This document shows, in pieces, positions 1 through 14,967 of a DNA stretch of 64,000 nucleotides. Within the stretch, counting starts at the first letter, position 1; each line of letters starts with the position of its first letter. The stretch lies in the NCBI GenBank assembly GCA_035772785.1, contig JAOCPU010000015.1:62001-126000 (forward strand). Reading direction: 5' to 3'. This stretch comes from Phlebiopsis flavidoalba (lineage: Eukaryota; Basidiomycota; Agaricomycetes; Polyporales; Phanerochaetaceae). The notes under the pieces were generated by a model. That model was not told the DNA's origin. It did not search any database and saw only the letters and a list, made by a program, of their open reading frames with translations. Both the position numbers and the translations under genes were made by a program.

Positions 1-44
1 CCTTCACATCATGCCTTACAGTCGTGATTGACTTGTTTTTACAG

Positions 45-1504
<1,460 letters not shown>

Positions 1505-1732
1505 AGGGCGACTCAGAGCACATCGGAAAAAATTGTGGGACGAGATGTATTTTCTACGGGGCGTGAGTTCTCGCGCGAGAAAAATGTATAATGCTGCTCC
1601 AGACTACATTCAAGTGCAAGGTACATGCAAGATAAATCGCGTTCTGTAGGTATATCCGTGAATATTTTCCTTTGAGCCCTGGCCATATGTTCCTCGGACT
1701 CATACCGCCCAGCGGCGACGAGCCATGTCCCT

Positions 1733-4674
1733 TTACTGTTGTCGCAGACGCTTTCTCGGCCTGAGTCGTGCTGGCGGAGCATCATCAGCCTCTACAACCT
1801 TCCTCTTGGTAGACGCATTGACCCTCGGCCTTAACCTCGGCAAAGGTGCGACGACATTGTCCTTCACTTTCATCGTAGACCTTTGCCGCTTCAGCGGCTT
1901 GGCTTGTGGTACAGCCACAACTTCATCGCGCTTGCAGCTTCACGGGGTCACGCGACTTCCGGGGCCTCAGACGCGGGTAAGAGGGACGGTGTCGGTTACT
2001 TCTGCCTCCACAATGCTTTTCAATTCCGTCTTGCTGATTTCTTGCCACAAGCTTCAGCTTAGGCCGCGGTACGACAGTCTCGAAGATCTCGAGCAGAGCC
2101 GTGTGAGTGTCGAGTGGGCGAGCGGGCAATCTGGCAACTGACGTCGGGTCGCCTCCAGCCTTGACAAGTTCTGTGCCGGAGGTAGAAGAGACATTCTGGG
2201 CGGCCTGCTTTGGTAGTCTGTCGACATGCTGTATATGTGCAGATGACCCCGCGACAGACTCCCCTATCTTGAAAGGAGCTGCGTCTGGAATTGCGGATGA
2301 CGGTCGAGCAGCTTCTCTATCCGACAACCGAGGTTGTGTTGTCACCTCAGGCGTCCCAGCGAGAAACTGGCTCAGTGCGTCGTAATCAATCTGTTCGTAG
2401 TGTTTTTGAAGCAGTATGAACCCCCGCTTCAGAAGGTTGTTGAGAGGAGCGTCCTCGAGGCGGCTGAGACGGGACTGGTGGGTCGGCCCCAGCGTCTTCA
2501 CAATCCTGTTGAGTTTTTTACATCGCCTCCTGATGACAGGCCGTTTTTGTGCTTCTGCTCTGCATGAAAGAATTGGAACATCGCAACCGAAAGGCTGATA
2601 CGAGCGTCATCTTCCAGACCAGCCGTGCCCAAGTCGGAGTGTGAGTCCGGATTGTCCCCTAGATCTCTGCGAGTCGTCTTAGGGTGTTCGTGGTTACGGA
2701 GGGCACAGTACGTTGGAATATGGACGAATGATTCCAAGTCGTCTGCAAGCTCTTTGGGTCGCCGCGGATACTGGAGAGATAGCGCCGAGGAGAATGCCCA
2801 AGTACCCTATGCTCAATGTGTTAGAGATCCAATTCATCGAATAGCACGGGAACCAACCGAGACTTCGCCATGTGTCGCACTTGAGTTGCTCTCGAGCTCC
2901 TAAATCTTTGTATCTGCATAGATCCCAGTCGATTAGAAGCCCTTGAAGCGAACCTTTACTATAGGCCGCAGCATCGATCAGGATGTTTCGTGAGCTCACG
3001 TCGCTGTGAAGAACGCCAGCATTCTCCCATGCGTCCTTGTGAGCTAGAAAAACATTAACAAGTATATGCCATGAGTGCGGAGGGACATACCAATCAGGGC
3101 ATGAGTAGTGAAGGATATGAGCTCCTTGGAGTTCTTGTACGTTTCAAGTGGTTTACCAAACTCCTTGAGGACTAGTCTTGTCTGTATGCGCACTGGGACT
3201 GAAGGCCGATGTTGACGAGCATGATACTGCTGTGACAGGGTCTTATGTGGTCCCGAGGGTCCAATCACGTCGCCACCAGCTATAGCCGTAGCGACATTTC
3301 GGACGCCATGTTGGCGAAGGCGTTGGTAGGTCTCTATCTCAGCGTGCGAACCAGGGGCATAAAACTCGCCATTGCTCCTTTAAGAACACTAGTTTTTTTA
3401 TTCCTCTAGGCAGTAAGCAACCCAAGCTTTTGTTCCGTTACCGGTGATGTTGTGGTCCTTGATGATCGAGTCACGAAAGAGGAATGTCTTCTTCCCCGCA
3501 GAACGCGTCGGTCGGGCTACCACCGCATTCCAGCACCTCATCGCATGTCACCTAACCCGGTTTCTTGTTAGAGGTAGCAATTCAAGCACATTGAAAGGGG
3601 GGCGTACCTTGCATAGCGAACGCGCCAAAGCGATGCTCATCGAACAATACCGGTATTCGTGCAGAGCCTCGTCAACTTCGTTCATCTCTTGAATGCTCAT
3701 GATATCGTCGAACGTAGCGTAGGTGACAGTTGAATCGACCGAAACCTGAGTCTCCCTGCTGGCTCCTGCGAGACGATATATGATATTCCAGAGGTCCTTT
3801 GGGTCGTCCTCGAAACGCATCGGGGGAGAAACAAGAGCGCCGCTGCGATCCCATCGAAAGGCCCGTACACTCTTTCCGTCGAGGTAGAACATGAAAACGT
3901 GTTTACGAAACTGATGATGCATGAGTTTGGAGGGCAAGACATACTCGAACCTGGCCCGAGGACTCGATTGGGCACAGACCGAGTCCGGAAGAAGCGGCGT
4001 TCAGGGTTGCATGCCAAACGCGGGCTCGTCGTCGTTGTGCCTGATCGTCGAATGCCGCGACCATCATCGACGTATCGATGCGTGCGACGAGGTCCCGTGA
4101 GTTCTCACATATGGCAGATTCTTCTAGTTCATCATGGGCAACCGCATATTTGGGAGCATGCCAAGTATCCGTTGGGTACAGCGCAATGGCGGGCCGGGGC
4201 GAGGGTGGTAGCCTCGGCCGTGGCCAGCAGCCTCATACCAAGCAACGAGATCTTTAAAGATATGCTGGCTGCTGTCCAACTGCGCAATCTGGGTGATTTT
4301 GCGTATCTGTGGGTACAATTTGTCAGGAAAGATGTTATGAATGGCTGAAAGCGATATACAAATGAGAAGTAATCCTCCTTCGGGATCGTTCTTCATTTGA
4401 AGTAAGCTATTAAGCCGCTCATTGTTTGATATTCTTTCCTGGAAGTAAGTCGTTGTACAAACGTCAAAAATGGCACTTCGTGATAAGAACTCATGAGTCT
4501 GTGACCGGAGGGCTTGTCAGTATATCGGGACAGATTGGTGCACACAGTTGAATACTCACCGAGCTGCGCGGACGTGGACTTCGTACAAGCAGTTCCGGGT
4601 GGTGTTACCGAGGAGAAAAGGGAGACTGGACTATCCAACAGATCGTCAAGGAAGTAGGAGAAGAAAATGGGCAA
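1733..4674 (-). CDS. FunK1-family fungal-type protein kinase (minus-strand copy)
   Basis: FunK1 kinases are a fungal-specific group of predicted Ser/Thr kinases without an assigned pathway. Reading leftward: a cap region with HVFMFYLDGKSVRAFRWDRSG (3.9 kb), a lobe with TKAWVAYCL and the VAIK-type lysine in FLKEQW (3.4 kb), the helix-C glutamate in HAEIETYQRLRQHGV, RIQTRLVLKEFGKPLE, the catalytic-loop part SSRNILIDAA, the metal-binding segment as LLIDWDLCRYKD (Asp-Trp-Asp in place of DFG, usual for this family), SFVHIPTYCALR, and a Lys/Arg-rich tail ending at 1733. It is clearly more divergent than genes A-C and lies head-to-head with gene A. Frames change several times, so exon ends were not fixed, and the 5' end is uncertain: coding-like sequence continues to about 5.09 kb, but no convincing ATG was found. 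Confidence 0.78.
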
Positions 4675-5479
4675 GCAGATACAAGTTCTGGTCTAAGCAG
4701 GGGTCTGAGTGGCACAATTTGTTCTAGGCGTCGGGGATCACCGAGAAAGGGTTCCGGCCACCCAGATATCGCAAATAGAGTAAGAGACGCAACATTGCCG
4801 TTATGTTGACTCAGTGACCGGTGTGCGCTGGCCGAATGAGATGGTATTAGAACAGCTCGTCTGGGACTGGTTGTGTTGTCGCAGCGTCGCAGGTCCAAGA
4901 CAGATTCAAGCTCTTGACTCGCGAGCCTAGTGAAAGCTACCCGCGGCATGATACGCGAAAAACAACCAACTGAGCGAGGAAAAGGGGGTATGGTAGTGTA
5001 CACTCGCCGCTCAAAGGTAGCAGTTGAGTGTATAACTTCAATGCCACCTGGCGACGCGGCTGACGACGCCACAGCGCCTTCGGCAATCACCGGTTGTCGG
5101 TCACGAGGAGGGGACCCGGGAGAGGCCTTGGACTTTACTCATGGCGTAAGACGAGTCGGGGATGCCCATTTTTTGGCTACCGGCAGTGTGTTCGCTTCTT
5201 GGTCCTCAGCCTTTACATACTAAGGGGTGGAAGAGCTAGCATATTCAGAGTCCGGATCCGTCCTTTACCAACTTGACCTGTGACTTGAAGGGTCTGTACA
5301 AATAAGTAAATTGAAGTACTACGTGTTCACTGTCCTTGTCGCCAAAATTGTCATATAAGACTTGGTGAGTGAGCTCCATACATAATGTAAAACGGAGGTT
5401 CATGTAAGCAAATGCGACGACTAGAAAAGGCTCAAGTCAACGTAACCTCAGGATGGGCCACCTCGAGGAGGCCGTGTGA

Positions 5480-5998
5480 CGTGTCTGTAACGTCCGTCAC
5501 GACACGCGTGACCCGCACGTGATGCACTCTCACGGTGATTACCGTTCCATGGTCTCAACATCTCCACGCCACTTGGCCTGCTAATCACTCACATTACTAC
5601 GTCGAGATAGGCTGGATTTTCCCTACGAGATCAGTCTCCTGGATCTTTCTTTCCAACTCTTGTGCCAGCTACTTTCCATTAACGACGAACTCCCAGACAC
5701 CCACGCACGATTTGTCACGATTAATCTCTACATTGCCCTACCAGCCCACCGCCGGAACTAGATTCAATTGGCCTGAAGCGGAAATCCTATTGTCTGTGTT
5801 AATTTTACGAAGGAGCTGTGGCAGTATTCAATCTCAGCTGCCTCATATTAAAGTGAGCAATCACTTTTGATACTCCGCGCGCAATGCATTGAATGGCAAC
5901 CCTGGGGTGGTCCAATCCAGCGCGACCTATAAAAGTCACCTCTTGTAGGCCACGCGCTTCTAACAGGTGTGTCTCTCATTTTCCGAAATAACTCTGCT
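5480..5998 (+). promoter_or_regulatory. Conserved FunK1 promoter block, copy A
   Basis: About 520 bases that recur upstream of genes B and C. It holds a CACGTGATG motif near 5516, the stretch CATCTCCACGCCACTTGGCC, then CCAAT at 5912-5916 and TATAAAA at 5928-5934, followed by a short leader to the ATG at 5999. The CCAAT-to-TATA spacing is 16 bases here, 16 in B and 15 in C. Its role as the core promoter is inferred from position and from conservation between the copies. Confidence 0.7.
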
Positions 5999-8965
5999 AT
6001 GGGCTCACGCCGTCGTCGCAGGGCGGCTCCCAAATCCCCTACCCCCTCTACCACTCCCAACGCATCTCCGAGCCCAACGCCAGAACCTCTCCTTCCCCAG
6101 GACAAGTGGGTTATCAGGTCTTTGACACCTACGCGAAAAGCCTCTCATCGTGGGAACGCCGCGTCGCCCTGGGATAAACGTTGATCAAATTACACCTAAG
6201 CACCCCCACTACTGTAAGAAGGTCGACAGTGCCATGGCCTCGCGCTACCATCCTGTGTCTGTTCCCGTCTTTCAAGCCGAACTCCTGCCAGGCCCCAACT
6301 TGGGCGCACGGGAGCTCAGGAAGCTCGGCAACTTCAAGACTCTACTAGATGTCTTGAAGAAGCCTCACAAACCGAAGAAAGAACCTGTTCAAAAGCTATC
6401 CAAGGGGGCGTTTAAGCCTGGCCCAGAAACTGCCATGTACCCTGTGATTGTACGTCGGGCCACCTCCCATACGTATCTATGACTGAAGGTTTTTTAGTGT
6501 GAAGCTTTCAATCGAGTGATCGAGCTCGCAGGATCGAAGTCCATCTTCAAGGACGTGTCGCACTGGTCTGAAAGTGGAGAAATTGACCACCGCCCTGACC
6601 TGGCTCTATACCCGACCCATGCGCTAGCCGAAGCCGCATACACGCTCACTGATAAAGAAATCGCTGATTCTGCGATAAATGACGACCGGAAGCTTCACAT
6701 TGCTCGCTGCGCCTACCAATGGATGGTAACCGCCATCGAAGTCAAGCCGAATGGAGTGGAGACGGGGTTCGGCTTCAACCGAGAGATCCTCTCCTTCGGG
6801 CCGGCGACAAGGCTACGGAGGCTAGAGCTCAATTCGCGACATATGGCATCGGAGATCATTGCTCCGTCAACACAGGACGCATTTGTTCTTGTTTTATATT
6901 GCTGGATCCTATGCCCGTATCTTCCGCTGTGGATCGCAACGGCGCCGTTGTCTCTCAGCCCATCAACCTGGTCACCGACCTCAAGCAACTCCTGAACTTG
7001 GTCTATCGTCTTGCTCGAGCTGACCGTGCCCTGCAGGGATACGATCGCACAGTGACCTCTGCCAAAGAAAAGGAAGTCATGAAGCTACGCAACTACAAAC
7101 CTGACAACGAGTATCTCGAGAGCTACAAGGCTCTTATGTTGGATAATATAATCGAGCACCCTATATTTACAAGGTACTCCCCTTATTTTGGGCGTATTAT
7201 CCGGATTGACATCGTTTTACTCTATAGGTCGAATGTGATGAGGTTCTGGACCCGGACGGCAAACGCAAGTCACGCGCATCAAGACGAAAGCAGTTTCTCA
7301 TAGGTAAATGCGTGTTGTCAGGTGGTTACCAGCCGGTTGGTCGCTGTACCAAGGCCTGGGTTTGCTACTGTCTCGACGACGACAAGATGCTCTTCATGAA
7401 GGAGCAATGGCGCTCCCAATCCGACAGTGTTCATCCCGAGATTGACACTTATTTGCGCCTCCGGAAGCACCGCGTGCAATACGTTGCCACAGCCGTGGCG
7501 GGTGGAGACGTCTTTGACTCACCCGCCGACGTTCAGAAAACTGTTTCGCAGAGATTCTTTGACAAGGGAGGCATCGACATGTTCGCGCGGATCCACACAC
7601 GACTCGTCATCCAAGAGGTTGGGCGCCCGCTGGAGTCAGTCGTATGCGTTCTCCGGCGATCCTCATTTCAATCGTCCGTCACGCGCTTATAGGTAAGGGG
7701 TTCACTCATATATGCACTAAGTGTACGACTTCCTAACATCATCGGGACCCACGCACAGGTCATCAGCAGGCATGGGAGAAGGCGGGTGTTCTACATCGTG
7801 ACATAAGCGTCGGGAACATATTGATCAACACCACAAACGCCGGCGGTTTTTCCTCAAGGTTTCTTGATCGACTGGGAACCTTTGCAAGTATCAAGAAGAG
7901 TTAGATGTTCCGACCGGTCCCTCGCAGACAGGGGATATCCGTACGCAGATCAATAACATTACAAAAAGCTGATGTGGCTGACTCCGCACGCTCAGGGCAC
8001 TTGGGCATTTGGGTCTGCTCTTTCCCTCCAATTTCCTAGGAAGCCAAAGGAGCTCGCTGACGATCTCGAGTCATTCGTCTACGTTCCCACATACTGTGCG
8101 CTTCGATGGCACAAAACATGTGTTCTCTCCAACGGACGTCGACAACCTAGTCCATTCTACTCAAGAGGAACAAGAACAAGCCAACCGTGATAACAGCGAT
8201 CTGGCTCACATCAAAGACCAATTTTTTCTACATCGAGACTCGTCACAAGAATGGGTTATCATCGGGTGGTCGTCTCAAGCTTACTCACGTTGAACGCGGA
8301 TGTCCCCCTCTTACGCTTCAAGCGGCTAACTCCCCGCTCGACGGTTCTCCTCAACAAGCTTTTGATCTCTTAAAGAGACATTACAAGACGATCAATCTGG
8401 ATGATTTGGCGCCAATACCGAGAGCGGCGGTACCTCTTCCTACTCTCCCAAACCGCAGCTCACGCCCCAACCCCATGCCGGGCGGAGGGTTGGGTACCTA
8501 CCGCATAGAATATTCGCCGATTGCTACACCATCGAACCGTTCCGCGACTTCATCAACTTCATCGGAACGACTGTCTCATGTCTCACTGGATAGTGTGCGT
8601 ACACGCCCTCTTGACAGCCACAAGGAAATCCTCAGGGTATTTTCCTCCGTGCTCAGAGATGAGCGCGGCTATCCTCTGAAACCTGGACAAATATCTGGAC
8701 GACAAAGTTTTCGATCAGTTCCATGGTAACGTCGTCCCATCGCCGAACGATTACAAGAATCCTTCGACTCGGACCCTCAAGACTGATCCTGCTCCCACGG
8801 ACCAGCCCAAGGCGACTACTCGTAAAAGGAAGCAAGACGATTCAGGTTCCAGCTCGCCCACCGACTCCAACCCTAGGCCCAAACGGCGAGCCCGCGGCCC
8901 GTCGGGCCTTGAAGACCCCCAACCACGGCATGTACAATCCCCTGCTCGTGAGCTGGCGCCAGTGA
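5999..8965 (+). CDS. FunK1-family protein kinase A (tandem array, first copy)
   Basis: Predicted fungal-specific Ser/Thr kinase; substrate unknown. Exons by splice sites and by comparison with B and C: 5999-6449, 6498-7173, 7228-7692, 7759-7940, 7996-8965. The N-terminus is basic (MGSRRRRR) with a Pro/Ser stretch, then TPRRPGINVDQITPKHP. Exon 2 carries IFKDVSHWSESGEIDHRPDL and ARCAYQWMVTAIEVKPNGVE. Exon 3 holds the nucleotide-binding lobe: YQPVGRCTKAWVCYC, the lysine in LFMKEQW, and the glutamate in HPEIDTYLRLR. Exon 4 has the catalytic loop LHRDISVGNILI at about 7.79 kb. Exon 5 has GTWAFGSALSLQFPRKPKEL and the tail LKTPNHGMYNP. The ATG at 5999 is chosen because all three copies begin MGSRRRR at this point, 65-76 bases after the TATA box. 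Frame breaks occur near 6140, in mid exon 2, at LIDWD (about 7.86 kb) and in exon 5. Confidence 0.82.
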
Positions 8966-10784
8966 TTCGTGCTGCACTGCAGCTTTTCAGCCAATAAGAG
9001 GAGCCACTAGCGTGTGTAGTAGCGCGTTGATTTGTGCTTGATCTCGCACCGTACTCATGTTCTACGCAAACCATGTACTCCATATCAATGTAAATATCTC
9101 TGGTGCGATATTCGGGCGAGCCTATTAACAGACAACCCTTGCACTCTGTGAGACTGTACTTAAACGTTGGGGGCATCACTGTGAGATCTCATTTTTCGAG
9201 GTTGACAGTCAACAGCGACTCATCTGCAATGGCTCATCCTACGGCGCGGACACGCCTTGCAGTTTGCGAGACTAGCAAGTCATCGAGATCGGCTTTGCTT
9301 CAAATTGTTAGCATGAATATCCTCTTACAAAATCGATATACTGGCCCCTTCGACTTTACAGGGTACTTAAATGAATAATATTAAAATTTGGATGGCTCGT
9401 TTACAGTCTCCTCGAGCGCATCGTTATTGGCCGCGTTGACACGTCAGGCACTTGAGATTACATTATGGTCGAGGAGATGGTTCCCGACGTGCACATTCAC
9501 CGCGGCAGTTGGCACTTTCGCCGTCTAGCCGGAGCGGACGCGCGAGAAAGACACCTCGGCGGAAACACCACGGAGGTACGGGTGTTCTGTCTAAGGTAGA
9601 GAGAGACGCGTGCCAGTGAGGGTTTTGAGGCCCGACCGAGTCAGTTTTTGCTTAGGTGGTAAAAACGTAACCAGACCGTGTGCCGCGTGAGTTCTGTACT
9701 AGAAGTCATATCTCAGTAATGAGCAACGGCCCCTTTAGATAGTTGAGATGTCCTGCTCACTTTTCGATATCAAGAGGCCCATTGCGTTTTTGTGCACGCC
9801 CGTGGTTGGTAATGTTGAAGGCATCTCAGCGGCGATGCTACACGATCGGACGTGGGTCGCGGGTAGCATTGACAACGCCAAGTCATGTAGAGAGTCAAAG
9901 ACACTCGAGACGGAGGGAATGAGTGTTTCTCACCGATCCTGGTACTGCTAGCTAGTAAGCGATTGACCCGATTCAGAGGTCCATCATGACGACGTGGGGC
10001 ACCAGATTTTCGTATGTTGTTCCGTCTGCTGTGTATCCGGCACAAGTGCCCTGTAATTGTGAGCTTCTGGAAACGATCGTGGCAACCGTTTCCTCAACTT
10101 TGCATCTGCTCCGTTGTATGCGACATCCGGCCTGCTAGGAACAGGCGCGGTCCCCGGGATTCTTTGCCAAAACCATGCCATTGTCGGTCAGTTTGGCAGC
10201 GTGGGCCAAGCCAGGATCTAAAGAAAGAATCAGTGAAAGATCTTGCACGTGCAGCTTGACTGACATGTCATACACGCACGCGGCTTTCCGTATACACGGC
10301 TAGTTGTGTGTGAGTGTGTGTCATGTCTTCTAGCGACCGTTCTGTTTGTATTTTGAGCATCGAGCGTTGGCGTTCGCTGGTTATTTGGGGCACGAGAAGA
10401 AGTATGGCCGCGGGGCGATCGCCTGTAGCAGACCGAACGCTCTCAATAGTCTAGCTTGCATGGACCTGATAGCGACCTGTTCATATTGTGTAAGTTATTA
10501 GAAGATACTCCTACCTTAGCGCAAGTCAATTGATCTTCAGATTGTCAGCTACATAAACGTACGCTGAGCTGAGGCTACACTGGAGACGAGTGTGAAGATT
10601 CAGACAGTCCGTTACGCGCGTGTGAGCATCATGCATGCCACACAAGTCTCCCGGTCGGGCTGCGTCGAGAGAACAGTCAGCCAATTTGGACGTGGATTCT
10701 TTTGCAGAATTACAGTTGTGTTGCGCTAGTGAACTCTCGTTATGGCCATCGTGGACGATGGGATAATGAGACAAATGCCACGGA
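8966..10784. other. Gene-free stretch between FunK1 A and the duplicated block
   Basis: No reading frame here resembles a known protein, and the longest frames are short. A GT-rich run lies near 10.31 kb. I see no tRNA or element ends. Confidence 0.5.
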
Positions 10785-11279
10785 ACGCCGTACGGAGAAC
10801 ACGAGCATAAAAAACGGAAGTAAGCCCCAAACAACAAGCTACAGCCGCAACGGAAGCAAAAAGGCTTAAAATGTGGCTGACTCACGAAGTACATGAGCAC
10901 ATCAAAGGCATCTGGTCACCAGGTCGTTGTAGGGCCCTTGACGGCATCCCTTTTTGTCTCCCTGTGTAGCTGCGGTAGCCGTGGAATTCACTCAATAGCT
11001 CTTCTAGCCTATTAGATCAACTCAGATCAACTCAAGGCTATGTTAGAAACTCTTCGAGGCTCCTAGCATTGAGCGTAGAGAATATCATTGTTCGAGGGCT
11101 CGGAGATCGAGCTGACCACTATAGACGACTCGGGGTCCAGAGTCTAGCGCGCGGACCTGAACTAGGTCGAAGGACTATGCGTGTGTACGTATATGGCTCG
11201 CGGAAAAGTCCGTGAATGAGAACATAGCATGGCTACGAATGGAAAGTTTTGTCAAGATGGTGCTTGGACGAGTCACGTC
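10785..11279 (+). repeat. Duplicated upstream block, first copy (pairs with 14968-15589)
   Basis: Shares many runs in the same order with 14968-15589, including ATGTGGCTG followed by CTCACGAAGTA, GGTCGTTGTAGGGC, ATCATTGTTCGAG, and GTGTGT with TATATGGCTCG. Together with the following promoter and gene B it forms a tandem duplication unit of about 4 kb whose other copy contains gene C. Confidence 0.7.
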
Positions 11280-11827
11280 TGTCGGCGTAACGTCCGTCAC
11301 ATTGTGCCAATCTGCGTGACTTGCACGTGATGCGCCATCCTGCGCTGGGTGATTACCCGTCACATGGTCCCAACATCTCCACGCCACCTGGCCCTGCGAA
11401 TAACTCACATTACCACGTCGAGGCAGGATTTGAGTACCATCTTCTTTTACAAGATCAATCTTTCGATACTTCCTTTTCCTACTCTTGTACCAGACACCTT
11501 TCCAGTAACAACGGACTCCCGCACGCCCGTGCTATCTGTACATTGCGCTGCCAGACCACCGCCGGAACTAGACTTAATCGGCCTGCAGTGGAAACCCAAC
11601 TTTGTCTTGTATTAATTTGCGAAGAAGCTGTGCTGTGTTCAATCCCAGCCACTGCACCTTCCATCGTAAAGTGAGCATGACCTTTTGGTACTCCGCGCGC
11701 CTTGCTGTTTGATGGCAATCCTAGGGTGGCCAATCCAGCGCGACCTATAAAGGGCCACCTCTTGTAAGTCTACCATTTCGAACAGGTGTGTCCACCATCT
11801 TTTTTTTCATCTGAAACTGCCTTTATC
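11280..11827 (+). promoter_or_regulatory. Conserved FunK1 promoter block, copy B
   Basis: Second instance of the block described before gene A: CACGTGATG near 11325, CATCTCCACGCCACCTGGCC, CCAAT at 11730-11734, TATAAAG at 11746-11752, then the leader to the ATG at 11828. Confidence 0.7.
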
Positions 11828-14765
11828 ATGGGCTCAAGGCGTCGTCGTATAAAGCAACTCCCGAAATCTACAACCCCTTCTACCTCGGAATCCACCACAA
11901 CTCTGTGTTTGGCCCTAGGCCTCGCTGATCCTGAGAACTGGGTCTTTAGGACCGTGACTCCCAGCGAGAAACCAACTGTCTTTGGAACACCACGCAGACC
12001 TGGCATAAACGTCGATCAAATCACGCCCAAACACCCCGAATACTGTAAGAAGGTCGACAACGTTATGACTTCACGCTACCATTCAGTATCCGTTTCCGTC
12101 TTTCAAAACCAACTCCTGCAAGGTCCCAACCTGGGAGCACGAGAAATGCGGAAACTGGGAAACATTAAGACGCTCGATATCTTCAAGAAGCTTCCGAAAT
12201 CGAAGCAACGCTCCGATAAATCCGGTCGAGAATCTGACATATATCCGGTCCTTGTACGTCCTTTATACTTCATTTGGACTCGCATGGGACTGACACATAC
12301 TTCAGTGTGAGGCTCTAAACCAGGTCCTTCGCCTTGCGAACTCGCATTTTGTCTTCAAGGACGTGTCGAGCTGGTCCGAGAGTGGGGACATTGACCATCG
12401 CCCTGACTTGGCCATGTACCCGACTCATGTACAAGCCGTAACCGCATACACGCTCACTAGTAAACCGGCAAAAAAGAATAGAGCGGAAAACCCCCCAAAA
12501 CCTCACGTCGCTCGCTGCGCCTACCAGTGGATGATCACCGCCATCGAAGTCAAGCCGCATGGAGTGGAGAGTGGATTTGGCTTCAAAACCCGGGCGAGCC
12601 GCTCCTTCGGGACGGTGAGAGTGCCATCGATGCTAGGGCCCAACTTGCGACATACGCCTCGGAGATCTTGCTGCTCCGTCAACATAGGACGCATTTATTC
12701 TTGTTTTACATCGCTGGATCTTATGCCCGTATCTTCCGCTGGGACCGCAACGGTGCTGGTCGTCTCTCAACCTATCAACTTGGTCACCGACCTCAAACAG
12801 CTCTGGAACTTGGTCTACCGCCTCGCTCGAGCTGACAGCGCCATACAAGGATACGATAGCACAGTTTGCCCCTGCTGGAGAGAAGGAGCTGGTAAAGCTC
12901 CGGAACTACAAACCTGGCAATGAGTATCTAGAAGGTTACAAGGCCCTTATGCTGGATAATATAATCGAGCACCCTCTTTACAAGGTACGTATTCTTCGTC
13001 TGATATATCCATCACCGCAATGACTTCTCGCTCTGTAGGTTGAATGTGACGATATCCTGGTCCCCGATGGCGAGAGACAGTCACGTGCGTCCCGGCGAAA
13101 AGAAGTTCCTCATCGGTAAATGCGTATCCGGTGGCTACCAGCCCGTCGGTCGTTGTACCAAGGCCTGGGTCTGCTATTGTCTCGAAGATGATAAGATGTA
13201 CTTCATGAAGGAACAATGGCGCGCTAACGTCCGCAGCGTTCATCCCGAGATCGAGACCTATCAGCGCCTGCGAAGCCACTGTGTGGAACACGTTGCAACG
13301 GTCGTGGCTGGTGGGATGTAGTCGACTCACATGGTCTTCTTCAGAGGACTGCATCGCAGAGATTCTTCGACAAGGAAGGCATTGCCATGCCCGAACGCAT
13401 TCACACACGACTGGTCATCAAAGAGGTCTGCCGACCACTGGAGTCGTACAAGTATTCCGGTGAACTCATTGCTGCCGTTGGACAAGCACTGATGGGGTAA
13501 GGATCTACCTTTTTAAGAAGTCGCATTATCTTTGACGCTGTCTGCACTGATATCTAGGTCACCAACAGGCTTGGGAGAAAGCTGGCGTACTGCACCGCGA
13601 CATAAGCGTCGGGAATATCGTGATCGACACTGCCGTTGTTTCTGGTTTCGCTCCGGGGCTCCTCATCGATTGGGATTTATGCAAGTATAAGGAGGAGTTG
13701 GATAACCCGACTGAGCCCTCGCACCCAGGAATTTCGGTGGTAGTCCAATCGCTCGACATGAAGCCACTCATCTAATCATTATTTGGAAGGGAACTTGGGC
13801 CTTTGGCTCTGCGCTTTCTCTTCAGTATCCCAGGAAACCGAAGGAGCTCGCCGACGATTTGGAATCATTCATCTACATTCCCACGTACTGCGCGTTTCGA
13901 TGGCACAAACATCGCCTTTCTTCCCAGAATATCGATGATCTGATGAACGCTCACCAAGAGGAACAGGAGGCTGCTAATCGCAAGAACAAGGGAATTTTCC
14001 TCAGTAAAACACTCCTTCTTCTACGCCGAAACGCTACATGACAATGGACTGGTATCGGGCGGTGCTTCGAAACTCAATCATCTCGAAACCGGACGCCCCC
14101 CTCTGACGTTGCAAGCGGCGGACTCTCCGCTAGACCTTCTCCTCGTGAGGCTTTACAGTTGTTGCACAAGCATTGGAAGACCGTCGACATAGGGAGAGCT
14201 CAAACAATATCAAGCCATTCCCCGAGCATCTCCAAGCCCGCAGCGAACCCCTAGCCCAGGGAAGTGGCGATGAAGAGGATCCATGCGTGGATTTCTTCCC
14301 GGTCGCTAAGGGTTGTCCTTCAGCCAATCCCCGACTCCACCCACTTCGTCTGGAAGAACATCCAACGCCTCACCAGAGAGCGCTCGGATTCGTCCCCTTA
14401 GACAACCACGAAGAAATTCTCAATGTTTTCTTCTCCGTACTCAGAGACAAGCAAGGACGCCCTCTCAAACTGGGAAAATACCTGAAAGACAAAGTTTACG
14501 ACCAGTTCAATGGTAATCTGGTCCCTATTTGGTTCCTAAGGACGACCAATACAAAAACCCTTCTAGCGGCGGTACCCGCGCCACCACTGACTCTGATGTT
14601 CTCAAGACAGCTCCCAACGGCCCAGCCAAGGCGTCAGGCGGTAAACGCAAACCGGACGATTCGAGGTCGGGTAGCTCGCGTGCGGACTCTAACCCAAGAC
14701 CTAAACGAGCAAGGGCTTTGAAGACCCCTAACCACGGAATGTACGACCCGTCGTCGGCTGTCTAG
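11828..14765 (+). CDS. FunK1-family protein kinase B (tandem array, second copy)
   Basis: Same family and layout as A. Exons 11828-12253, 12306-12984, 13039-13496, 13558-13736 and 13790-14765; introns of 52, 54, 61 and 53 bases with clear GT..AG ends. The first exon is readable without a break: MGSRRRRIKQL, a Ser/Thr-rich linker, TPRRPGINVDQITPKHP, and NLGAREMRKLGNIKTL. The kinase core has VGRCTKAWVCYC, the lysine in YFMKEQW, the glutamate in HPEIETYQRLR, the catalytic loop LHRDISVGNIVI at about 13.59 kb and LLIDWDLCKYKEEL. The last exon has GTWAFGSALSLQYPRKPKEL, PRPKRARALKTPNHGMY and TAG at 14765. Frame breaks lie in exon 2 (near 12.59 and 12.75 kb) and in exon 5. The active-site residues I can check are all present, so it was probably a working kinase when duplicated. 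Confidence 0.82.
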
Positions 14766-14967
14766 TGAAGGCGTTCTCGGCCTTTCAGTACTGGGTCACT
14801 CAAATGTCGTTTGGTTACACTGTTCTATATACACGACGTCCTATGCGCGTATCGTTAGCGGAATGTAATAACAAGTCTACTTACCTACTATAGCTAGATT
14901 TCAATTCTCGCGCGTGATGTAGGACGTCTATTACTCTTGAAGTGAAGTCATGCATCCGATACATCAA